Source: Bolinopsis microptera
Taxonomy: Eukaryota; Ctenophora; Tentaculata; Lobata; Bolinopsidae
Length of the DNA: 64,000 nt
NCBI RefSeq assembly: GCF_026151205.1
Contig: NC_087077.1
Location: forward strand, 5,022,001-5,086,000
Reading direction: 5' to 3'
The notes under the pieces are model-generated. The model had not been told where the DNA came from. It did not search any database and was given only the letters and a program-made list of their open reading frames with translations. The position numbers and the translations under genes are program-made. This document shows, in pieces, positions 13,401-25,400 of the stretch; within the stretch, counting starts at the first letter, position 1, and every line of letters begins with the position of its first letter.

Positions 13401-16400
13401 ACATGACATAGGTTAACTGTCTGTTACCTGTTGATTATCTTTGAGGGAAGCGATCTCCATTTCACGTATGAATGATTTAATAAGTCGCGTAGCATGATTT
13501 TATTAGTCACGAGCCAGCGGGATCATATCTATTTTTGCTCTGGTGTTTGTCTAATATAAACTATTTTGTGGTTATATTGTGTAACATTATGCACTTCGGT
13601 ATCGCTGTAAATTGTTGTCGCTGTAAAATGGTCCGACTGATATATAGCTAGTAAATAGGCCAATACGCTTAATATTAGGTCGCGAATTTAGAAATACATG
13701 CTCCAGTTCAGCAGTCCAAGCTGTTCTTACATTCTAAGTAAGTGTAACGCCGTTAGAGGGCTATTAGCTGGCTGTTAAGATCCCATCTACAGTGGTAACA
13801 CTAATAGTATGGGTTACCAGCTTGGCTTTAATTACCAGTGTGGTAATAGGCTGCTCGATTATTTTTCTAAACTGGTAATGCTGGGGTATTACCAGTCTGA
13901 CTGTCAGCCTATTAGCATGGTGAGGGGCTAGTATAGAGTTCTTTCCAATAATATATACAATTACCTGCTTGCTACTACCACCCACGTGATAAGCACGTGC
14001 AAGAATTAACCAGGGGGGGTAACAATCACTTCCTACCTATCACTCTGTACACTCTAATCTGACGATCACGCGATCAAGAGGCGAGGTAGTACCAGCCTGG
14101 TATTGTTTAAAATTTTACCAGGGTGTGGCCATCCTGGTAGCGTGATTTTGTCTTTCTAGACTAGCAATACTAGTATAGGTGTTACCACCCTGGTTATAGC
14201 CAGGGTTGTAACCCTTTGATCACCAGTCTAGAATGGGTAATATTGGATCTAAATCTATAAATAATTATACAAATCTATTGTTTTGATATATAGCTCTAGT
14301 TTCGCCCCTTGCTTACATTATCTCATGAGGGTTTAGGAAATATACAACTTTAAGACTGTGTTGTGGCATTCTTTTGTGGTCACCGATCTACACTGCTATA
14401 GGTGATGATGAATATTTTACACTGTTGATCTGTGTAGTCGGTTTTAAAACCATCCTCTCTTTGCACCTCATACTACACTTTTGATTCGTTATCATGTCTT
14501 GGCAGCTCAAGTTTAATATTTCTCCGTGATAAATATGCGGTCATTATTTTCTCTTAAATCGAATTAGCTTCACGTGAAGTAAGCATGTTCATTGGCCATT
14601 GCATGGCCGGTCATGAATCACGCTTATATTTCTTGCCGGTGTTAAAATATTATCAAGTGTCTCATTCCGCTAGTTTATATTCATTTATGTTGAATATTAC
14701 CTACTCTGGAGTGTGGAGGCTGTAGAAGAGTCGTAGACTAACATAATGCTTATTTTGTAGGGACTTGTAGGAGTTTGGAGTTGCTTTTGAGTAAATATAT
14801 ACTCCCGTTGAATTTTTCCCTGACTTTTGACTTTTGATATAGCCGTACGTGTGCTGTGTGGAGATATTTCCTGATCGTATGTGATCTGCCAGGCCACCAA
14901 CGGCCATATAATCTGTTTTCTGGCCTTTAAATCTAATCATGATTAAATTATTATAAATTAAAGTACCTTACAAGACATATTTATAACGTACGAAATGTGG
15001 CGGTTTTCCGAAAATTTCGCCATATTTTCGGACCGCCAAAATTTTGGTCGTCGTAATAGAATCCGTCGCATTATCTTTTAGCTTATTTCAATGACTGTGC
15101 CTTCACTGCTTTATTTTGTTTCTAAAAAGTAAAATAAATAAATAAATTCTGGCATCTTGGGACAAATTATCACCACACCAATGACGAATTGAATGTCAAG
15201 CAATACAGTTTAAATTTGCATTAAAATACATGTATGTGCTAACATAAAAGTCTTACAGTCTTAATACAGACTAAGTTTGAACATGATTTTACCGAATTTC
15301 AGAAATTTCCTTACTGCTTACTGGGCAACTTGTACGAACACCGATGGGACAGTAAGACAACATTAAGACACATTAAGACAACAATAAGACAACATTAAGA
15401 CACCAATAAGACACATTAACACAAAAATAAGACAACATTAAGACACCAATAAGACAACATTAAGACAACATTAACGCAACAAACACCAATAAGACAACAA
15501 ACGATAAGACAACATTAAGACACCAATAAGACAACATTAAGACAACATTAACGCAACAAACACCAATAAGACAACAAACGATAAGACAACATTAAGACAA
15601 CATTAAGGCATCATTAAGGCAACATTAAGACAACATTAAAGCAACAAATTCGTTTAAGACAACAAATTATGTATAACAGTATAACACTATTTCTTCGAAT
15701 ATATTTTACTTTGTCAAATTATATTTTACTTCATCAACTGAGTTAGAGTAATACGAAATTGTGACTTAAACTCTGAAAATGAAATAATTAGGTCTCATTA
15801 TTTATCAGGTAATACAAATCTACAGAGCAATAAATTAATCAAAAATTCTTCTGAATAGGGCTGGGATATCTTGGTTGAAGGCTTTCCTCACGGAGGCGTT
15901 GTCTCTTGTCAGTCCGTATCGCTTACACCACATAAATTCTGACAAGGCTACAGTCATGGCTGCTGAATCCGTTCGGGTACGACCGGTTCCTCTTCGCATG
16001 TGGTTCTTAGCGTGGAACCACATCCCTTCGCAGCTGTTGGTGTGAACACCAGTGACCGGGTCCACAAATCCTCGACTATGGTTGACAACTTGATGAGGAA
16101 ATCCGTGGTGTTGCAGGGCGTTATAACCTTTCCACTTGTCGGTGAGAATAGTTGTACCCGGTAGAACGTGCTCCTTGATGAGTGTGATTAGGGTGTTGTG
16201 ATCGCGTCGATTGCCGGTACACTCCACTAAGAAGCATTCGCCAGTAGTCCTACAGAACCCACCCAGCACCCATTTTCCGACTACACGTCGACCTCTGTTA
16301 TATTTTCGTTTACCGAATTTGGATTCGTCAATCTCCACTATACAGCCGACCCCACCAATCTTTCTACGTGCACCGTTGTCGAACAGGTCTTCAAGCATGC

Positions 16401-19400
16401 AATTTCGGATCGAGGAGAAGATGGACCGTACACAGCCGGTGCTGATGGTTATGATCCGTGCTACGTCGCAGACACTCAGTCGGTTGCAGAACAGCCAGAT
16501 GATGTGGAGGAATACGGAGAAGGGTAGCTTGCGTTTGTGGAGGATACTCCCGGTTCTCACTGAGCAGAAGTGGTCGATGTCTGAAGAAGTGTCTGAACAC
16601 TGCCAGCAGTAGCCGTCTGTGTACTTGCTCGTTGGGCATTTCTTCAAGGTCATAAAGTTGTTGCACTCTTCACAAGTTTGGAAAGGTCGCAGCATTCCGA
16701 TATCCAAGCAGTACTGTAGACATTCCGTTTCCGATGATAGTGATCCGCGTCTTAGCTCTTCGTAGGAGGGAAGGGAGTTCATGTTGTATCGTTAGATAAA
16801 GTGTTGGTTTGATGGCCTCTATTAATACTATTTGTCACGTGAGCAGAACACGAACATCGGCCTCATTAATACCAAACGATCTAATCATGACGTGAACTGT
16901 TCGATTAATACCACATTCCATAAGAACACGAACAACGGCCCTCATTAATACCACACGATCTGGTCATGACGTGAACTGTTCGATTAATACCACATTCCAT
17001 AAGAACACGAACAACGGCCCTCATTAATACCACACGATCTGGTCATGACGTGAACTGTACAATTACAAGCTGCGATCTGAGAATCGCTAACAAGATGTTA
17101 CATTATTATCTGAGGTGATTTGACATGTGATGCATCGTAAAAAGTTGAGTGAGCCAGATGTCATTTAAAGTCACGTGAGCCATGGTGATGACGCGATCCA
17201 GGAGAAGTGATCTCGCTAACAAGATGTGACATAACAGTAGTTATATAGTATATAAACGAATGGAACTCACAGTCGATATCAGTTATCTGAATCGTTTACT
17301 AATCACATCCATCTGACTTTTGTACAACTGCTATGGTTACTAGACGAGGAACCCGTTACAGCCGACCTACTCCTGCACCGAAGTGTGCCCATTGTGCTTC
17401 TACTGGACACGTCGCGACCTCCTGTCCTAGGACAAGTTACATCGCTCCTTCTCTTCCTTCACTCAAATGCTCCAGTTGCGTCCTTCTTGCCAGAAGTGGC
17501 TACTCTGATGAACCTCTTACCCATCAGATTATCCTTACTATCGACCCTTGCCTTGCTCATGCATCCTCAACATCTCGCCCTTCTAGACCTACTACCTCTC
17601 TTTCACGTCGACCTCGACTCAACCTCCCTGGCATTCCTCCCCCAGCTCCTAGACTGTCTTCTGCTCCATCCACTTCCTCAACTGCATCCAATCCTGCTTC
17701 CCCGCCACCTCCTGCAGCTCCAGCAGCTCCAGCAACCCCTCCTCCAGCAGCTCCAGCAACCCCTCCTCCAGCAGCTCCAGCAGCTCCGGCGACCCCTCCT
17801 CCCGCAGCTCCGGCGACCCCTCCTCCCGCAGCTCCGGCGACCCCTCCAGCAGCTCCAGCGACCCCTCCTCCAGCAGCTCCAGCGACCCCTCCTCCAGCAG
17901 CTCCAGTGACCCCTCCTCCAGCAGCTCCAGTGACCCCTCCTCCTGCAGCTCCGGCGACCCCTCCTCCCGCAGCCCCAAATACACCACCTCCTCCAGCAGC
18001 TCGTCGGACACGAGTGAGGAACATCAGCATTGACGGAGCTTTGGTTGAATACAGGACAATACTCAACTTGACCATCAACGGGAAATCTCTTTCAACAGTC
18101 CTAGAAGAAAGAGGCATTTGTCGATCGCACTTCTACAGAAAAAGGTGCATTGCAGAAGCAGCACTCGTGGACAGACAATCCCTTGAGAGCTCGTTCCTGC
18201 AGCTACGTAAAGTAACGCTCCAAACCGTATACCCAGCGGCAAAAGATATCTGCAACAGAAAACATAGAGACCTAACACGCCTTTATGCTCAAGGAAACGC
18301 CCTAAAGCCTAAAACTCGTTATTAAGATATTTGTTTTATTCTATATTGTAAACCAGTTATTTCAGTATCAATTTATCATCATTATATTGTAAACCAGTTA
18401 TTTCATTTAAATCAATTAAGCATCAATTTAAATTTCCGACTTTTAACTAGCAGTCCAAAGTATCTTAACAGATAATTTCAAAAATCTGTGTACTGCGGCA
18501 ATGAAATCACGGCCGTATATTACATATTCTAAACATTTTGTTGCATTAATGTAGTCTTAAACGAGTTTGTTGTCTTAATGTTGTCTTAAATGAGTTTGTT
18601 GTTTTAATGTTGTCTTAATGTTGTCTTAATTGAGTTTGTTGTCTTAATGTTGTCTTAATGTTGTCTTAATATTTTATCCTATTTTGTTGTCTTATCGGTG
18701 TTTGTTGTCTTAATCTTGTCTTATTGTTGTCTTATTGTTGTCTTATTGTTGCCTTAATGTTGTCTTAATGTTGCCTTAATGTTGTCTTAATGTTTGCTTT
18801 AATGTTGCCTTAATGTTGCCTTAATGTTGTCTTAATGTTGTCTTATCGTTTGTTGTCTTATTGGTGTTTGTTGCGTTAACGTTGTCTTATTGTTGTCTTA
18901 ATGTTGTCTTAATGTTGTCTTATTGTTGTCTTAATGTTGTCTTAATGTTGTCTTACTGTCCCATCGGTGTTCGTACAAGTTGCCGCTTACTGTCACAAAA
19001 AATGATGAAAAATACCCTTATTTTCTGTGACGTCCGAAATTTGACGGTTTTTGTTCAATTTCGCCATATTTTCGGACCGCCAAAATTTCGGTCGTCGCAA
19101 ATTGGTCCGCCACAAAAAAGTCTTGTAAGGTATAAGTGATAAGGTTTCCCGGATGAATCTTCCTGCATAGGAATAGCTGGCTTGGCAACCCAAAATAAAA
19201 GAGCAAATTTTAACTCTGAATACCACTGTTCTCCTTGCCTCTGGCTCTATAAGATCTGCACTTCCGCCATCTGTGGCAGACTAATTGAATCACGATTTTG
19301 TTTTAGGGTCAGACACCAGACTGAATAGCCTTTGGCGGCTTGAAAAACCACATACGATTATAAAATAACTCCACACGCGCCGTGTGTGGTTATGAGTATT

Positions 19401-22400
19401 GCTGAAAGCACAGTGTAAGGCCTACACTGTCAAAAGTCGAGGAATTAATTCTACGGAAACTCGTCTAACTCTAAAAAGCGGGAATTTCACCCAACGTTTT
19501 AGGAAAACTATTGATTAGTTTTGTAGAGCACGTGCTTGCAAAATCGTTAGGTGGTACGTTTTATGAACTAGTGGTAACTTAAATTAGTTATTAGACAGTA
19601 TGACGACCAGGGTTTGTCTGTAGTATTGTCTGATAATGTATTATCGTTGCTTCTTTCATGCTTACTATCTAATGCCAAAAGCCGATAAACCTGACTGGCG
19701 CTTGGATATCTAATATGTGGATATGCTGGATTCGAGATAAGCACAATTTTCTTATCGGCATTCAGTGTTAGAATCGATAGTTGTTTAATGTTTTCCCTTA
19801 ATTCTGGAACGCCCCTCAACCTCAAATATATCCAAAAATATATTAGGATCCTGGGTAGATATTCATGCATAAATTTCGCTCTGGAACATAAAATAGTCAT
19901 AAATTAACAATAATAAAATATTAAACCCATGACCATCCATCAGGTTTCGGAGTCGAAGCCACGGTTCCTGAACGTATTATCGTGTAACAACAAATCGTGG
20001 GGGGTGGGAGATAAGGATGTGGATGGAATGGATCAGATCCTACTTAATAAGTTCACCTACATTTGGTCTGAGTGCAAGGAGAACTGGATCAGAACTGATC
20101 AAATCATCAAGTGGGTAGGAGAGTGGTATTGCTGGTGGTGGTAGGAGAGTGGTATTGCTGGGGGTGGTAGTAGAGTGGTATTGCTGGGGTGGTAGTAGAG
20201 TGGTATTGCTGGTAGTGGTAGGAGAGTGGCATCGCTGGGGGTGGTAGGAGAGTGGCATCGCTGGGGGTGGTAGTAGAGTGGTATTGCTGGGGGTGGTCGG
20301 AGAGTGGTATTGCTGGGGTGGTAGTAGAGTGGTATTGCTGGGGGTGGTAGGAGAGTGGCATTGCTGTGGGGGTGGTAGGAGAGTGGTATTCGGGCAAACT
20401 GTTTAACCTGTTGAATATTTTATTGCGTTGAGTGTTTCATGCTTGTTGTTTCATAATAAGATAATAACACAATATCCACAATCCACATGAAATTGTAATC
20501 CTCTAACTTACCGCGACTGGTCACATGACCTACCATTACCCCTGCAGACCGAGAGTGGTAGATAACGAGTGGTACAAGCCCCTGTCCGCCACAGAGCCAG
20601 CCCTGCCCTCCGCTCCCTCCACCCCCACACACTCCATGCCTCAGACTACTGTGGGCTGCATGTCCCCCGCTGCCATGTCCAGCTGCATGAGCCCCGCTGA
20701 TGGTAGTCCTATTAACTACCCCAGCAACTTCCCTCCTTCTCCCTTTATCTCTGTACAAGGTAATTCAGTTAATAGTTTCGTGTTATTTGTAAAATATGCT
20801 ATATTTCTGGAATTTCGTGCAGAATTAAGGAATTTGTACATACTTTTAGCAATTGGAATTAGAGGCGATAAGATATACAATAACTGTCAAACAAACACAT
20901 ACCCCGTATAAATTCATCTTACGAGGTGTTCACTAATAACTTCACCTACATTGTTCAATATAAGATATAGATAAATACAAAATTTAAATAGGCAAGTAAG
21001 TTTTGACATAATATGTAAATAATTAAGTTTACGCGAGGCTAAATATACTACATTTACTATTTTATTTAAAATATAGCTTAGCCAGATATTTTAAAACTGA
21101 GTTAACAGTTTTACGTTTTATGTTTTTAGACATGACTGTTACTCATTGACATCGTATTTTGTACACTATCTGCTCTCCTCCTCCCGTCCCCCCCCCCCCC
21201 CCCGGCCCCCCCCCCCCCCGGCCCCTTTCTCTTGAGATGACGTCATTTATAGCTCCCTCATCCACATCAAGATGGTGACGATGTGCTACACATACTAATA
21301 CTGTGCAGGAAACGTCACACCCTTATTGTGTACTGTGTCTCATTTTAAATCATGTATTTTCCTTTGCCCTCGTACGTTATTGCAATTGTAAAACTCTGAT
21401 TTACTGCAGCTGTTAGGTAAACAGCCGAAGTTAATCGGGTTTAGCGGTAAATTTTGATGGTTAGAATTTCTATAAGCCCTGGACTCAATTTGGGAAAGGA
21501 AACAGCCGCGGTAAATCGGAGGTTTGCGGTGAAGCGGGTTAATGTGTCGCACTGCTGATGCCCATGAAATAAAACCTCCACCACAAAATTAATGGCAGGC
21601 ATGGGGGAAAGCGTTCTAATCTCGTTTACATTCATGACCGTCCAAATTATAAACTTTGTGCGTAATTCGATACACGTTTGTTGGCCTCGTGTCCAATGAG
21701 GGTGAGAGTCACATATAAATTCAAAATTGAGATTTATATAATATAGATGTCCTATCTTACCCTGATAAATTAGGTAAACTAATAAGACAATTAACGTAAT
21801 TAAGACCCTTATTAATTGTGATGACCTGTCAGGGGGAGGCACGGAGGAGATTAGTTGGAGTAGGAGAAGTAACACCCCCTCGCAAGAGTCCTACATCAGT
21901 ACCCCGCCCTACACTGAGGCTTATAGTAAGTGGACACATTTACTCTTATTATCTCTCAGTATTTAGGTACCGCAGACCGCTGTATGTGGAGTGAAGCTTA
22001 ATAGTTGTAATCATTTCGAGCTCGCCGAAACCTTTTAACACGTACGAACCAGTTAGTGAACCACTGTGGAAATTCGAGTAGATCGTTCAGCCTTTGCAGT
22101 CCCGCGTATTTAATTATTTGTTGTATGCAGCGGTAACCTTAGATTGAAGCCGCTGGTTGAGCGGGAGGAACCATACTCCATTTTCTGTCGCAAACACTAC
22201 GGGATCTGGACTTTACGGCGGAGAAGATTTGTCGGCGCAAAATGGGTTTAGGGTTTAGGATTTGGCTATGGGAATTTTCCCTAAACCTAACCCTAATTCA
22301 CAGAGTCTCGGAACCACGCTAACGCGTGAGACAGTGCGACTTAATGAATAACCACCAAGCTAACGCGTGAATTCGACCCTAAACTTGAAACCAACGAGAA

Positions 22401-25400
22401 ATTAAGCTTACTGATCGTTTGAAATTAGTTATAAGGGGCCTGTTTTTCGTTGATAGATATTCGATGTTTCTTAGTTTTAGCTTTGAGTTTGATTATTTTG
22501 TTTCGTGATGTTTTTCAGTTAAATTCACTCTCGTTTTTGCTGTCCAATTTCACCGATATTGCAGAAAGTTCGACTGATCTAGATCTAGGGGCTCTTTATT
22601 TGAATCCTCACCAGTCCCCTGGATTGTTCTAAATCTTTTAGTCCCAGACGTCAGTGACTAATTGATTGTATCATGTGATATTGTTGATGCATATAATACA
22701 GGTCGCGACTAAAATATTGGCAAGCAGGTTGCACGGATTGCATTAATATCATGCTTATTCGATAAAACTTGTATTTTTTGGATGTATGTTTGTGAAACGT
22801 ATGAACTAACAAAGTTACGCAGTTTACACCTCCTTGTAGAGAATGATTACTAACTAATTACTCTTATATAATTCTACAGACGGTATTCTGATCGATATCT
22901 AATTTGTCATTCCGTGACGGCTTCATCTAAACTAACACAGTTTTTCTCACCTCAACATCACACCAGTTTATAGCAACTTCGAACAAATTCTCATAGTTGG
23001 GAAAGCGCACTCAACGAAATTTTAAAAGGTGCTGAACTCCACAAACTTTTAAAACTCATCTTTCATTAGTTCTTCGTAGAAAGTTCTTATGCGCAATGGT
23101 TTTGTAATAGCGCCTTAAATTGACAAAAAACTAGCGGACAAAAATCTTTTGAGTTACAAATCAAACCCTTGTATTGCTTCGATATCAAAATATAGTTGTC
23201 TTTTGACTTATCCCGAAAACGAAAACTTCTCCCATATCAGTTTTACTATAATTTGAAACAGGAGGAACATTTAAGAGGAAATAGTGTTGTTCACTTCGTA
23301 GTACACGTACAGCCTACATGTTGACTCTTTATGTCAATGCATTTGGTGATATAGTCTGGAGCTATGTTGTTGACGCATTTGAACACGGTTAGAGCAATCT
23401 TATAATCTATTCGCTGTCTTATTGGAAGAAAATGGACCTTTTTCAGGAATGGGGCGACATTGTCCCACTTTTTAATAGCTTTTCCACCAAACAAGAATCG
23501 AACACCGGAATTTTGTACCTTCTGGAGTTTCTTCATGAGAAAATCAGGTAAACCGTATACCGTAGAAGTCCATTCCAATAATATAGTTTTGAAAAGATCA
23601 AACAGTGGATGATCTGTGCTTTTAGGTCATAATTAAGCTTTGAGCCTATAACTCGAAGGTTCCTCAAATGAATGTTGCAACAACTGATGATTGAATCAAA
23701 GAAATTGATCAAAGAGAACATCTTAACTTTTTACTGTGTGGGATGCATCCACAGTGTCAGCCTAGCTGCATTGTCAAGTTGTATTGAATCGACTGGACAT
23801 GAAGAGTAACTGTTCTTGGTCAATGGTCTGTACTGGGGGGGGGGGGCCAATGGCATAAATGGAGAAAATGGAGAATTACTCATAGGTTTTTCCATTTTCT
23901 CCATAGAAATAGTCTCCATTTTATGCCATTTTATGCCATTTTATGCCATTTTATGCCATTTTATGCCATTTTATGCCATTTTATGCCATTTTATGCCATT
24001 TTATGCCATTGAAAACCTGAAAAATTTAGAATTTCGAGAAAAATTATTTTTTAAAAAGATATTTTCGGCCAATAATGAACAGAGTATCATGAAACATGAA
24101 GAAAAGTGGTTTTCAGAAAAACTTTGAAAAATGTTGACTTAGAAAATGTTCGGTCCGAGTCATTTACGATACGTACCTCCCGTATCGAGAGCTCCCGATT
24201 CCCAGCTCGTGTTGCAAAGGAGAGGCCTGCCTTCCGAGATCGCATTACCTCGAGTCCAAAATTGTGTATCGAGGGGAAGGTGTGGACTTCGAAAAACCGA
24301 AAAAATATTTTCGACAAGTAATGAACATAGTAGCATGAAACGTTACGTGGAGAAACGTACGTGGAGAAAAGCGGTTTTCAGAAAAAATTTGACTTAGAAA
24401 TTACCCCTCGGTACACAATTTTGGACTCGAGGCTTCCCCCTGGTAATGCGATCTCGGAAGGCAGGCCTCCCCTTTGCAACACGAGCTCGGAATCGGGAGC
24501 TCTCGATACGAGAGGTACGTATCGAGAATGACTCGGGCCGAACATTTTCTAAGTCAAAATTTTTCAAAGTTTTTCTAAAAACCACTTTTCTCCACGTTTC
24601 ATGCTACCCTCTTCATTATAAGCCGAAAATATTTTTTTGGTTTTTCGGTTTATCGAAGTCTGCACCTACCCCTCGATACACAAATTTGGACTCGAGGCTT
24701 CCCCCTGGTAATGCGATCTCGAAAGGCAGGCCTCCCCTTTGCAGTGCGAGCTTGTTTCGACTGTCGAGGATGTAGGTCTCACTTCTCAGTGCCTATTACT
24801 CTCCCCTATTACTCACTCCTGCTGTAGCCTGTAGAAATAACTTTACACTAGGATTGAGTAATTATGAGTTTGCCTGAAGTGTGCCTCTACTAACCTAGTA
24901 TAAGCATCTAGTAGCCTACTATGAGCTTTCATAAGCTTGTTACGCCCCTAGTAAGCGTAAATAAACATGTTAGGATGTCCAATTTAGGTGTTAAATGGTG
25001 TTAAAGATGAAATTTCGAAGACAAAATTCATGGCATAAAATGGAGAAAATGGAGAATTACTCATGGGTTTTTCCATTTTATCCATAGAAAAAGTCTCCAA
25101 TTTATGCCATTTTATGCCATTGGCCCCCCCCCCCCCCCCCCTCTGTACTACAAGAGCTTCTGTTTTGTTTTGGTTTAGTTTAAGTTTATTTTGGGTCATC
25201 CAGCTCTTGATATCTTAAAAACAATGTGTTATTCTCTCTTCGATTGTTGACAGATCTCGAAATAGTGGGTTAAACTCTATGTAAAGTTGGGTGTCATCTA
25301 CGTACATGTGGATGTTAAATCCATGTCGCTTTGCGATATGATTAAGCTTCTTTGTGTAAAGTATAAACAGAATTGAACCTTGACTTAAACCTTGCGGGAC

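Larger units (their letters stand above)
15324..18984. mobile_element. Merlin DNA transposon, apparently complete, two genes
   Basis: The ends are inverted repeats opening GGCAACTTGTACGAACACCG at 15324 and closing with its complement at 18984. They are flanked by an 8-bp direct duplication GCTTACTG (15316-15323 and 18985-18992), the size expected of Merlin elements. The subterminal 300-400 bp on each side are arrays of TTAAGACAACA units in inverted orientation. Inside are a minus-strand DDE transposase (15835-16782) and a plus-strand zinc-knuckle protein (17333-18325), divergently arranged around a shared 550-bp spacer. Open frames, intact ends and a perfect duplication indicate a young insertion, possibly still active. 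It sits within an intron of the STAT-like gene. Confidence 0.93.
14964..19132. mobile_element. Outer nonautonomous element disrupted by the Merlin transposon
   Basis: TACCTTACAAGAC at 14964-14976 is matched in inverted form by GTCTTGTAAGGTA at 19120-19132. Inside each end lies the same phrase CGCCATATTTTCGGACCGCC (15018-15037 and 19062-19081), but here in direct orientation. With the Merlin insertion removed, this leaves a unit of about 500 bp with inverted ends. I could not find a clean target duplication, so the exact ends are uncertain. It may be a MITE that served as landing site for Merlin. Confidence 0.55.

Noticed and set aside
17385-18117. Other long frames over the Pro/Ala-rich part of the Merlin accessory gene
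   Set aside because: Shadows of the plus-strand gene at 17333; they arise from the GC-rich repeat.
24087-24775. Mirror-image frames starting MVFRKTLKN on both strands
   Set aside because: They come from the two arms of an inverted repeat and have no independent support.
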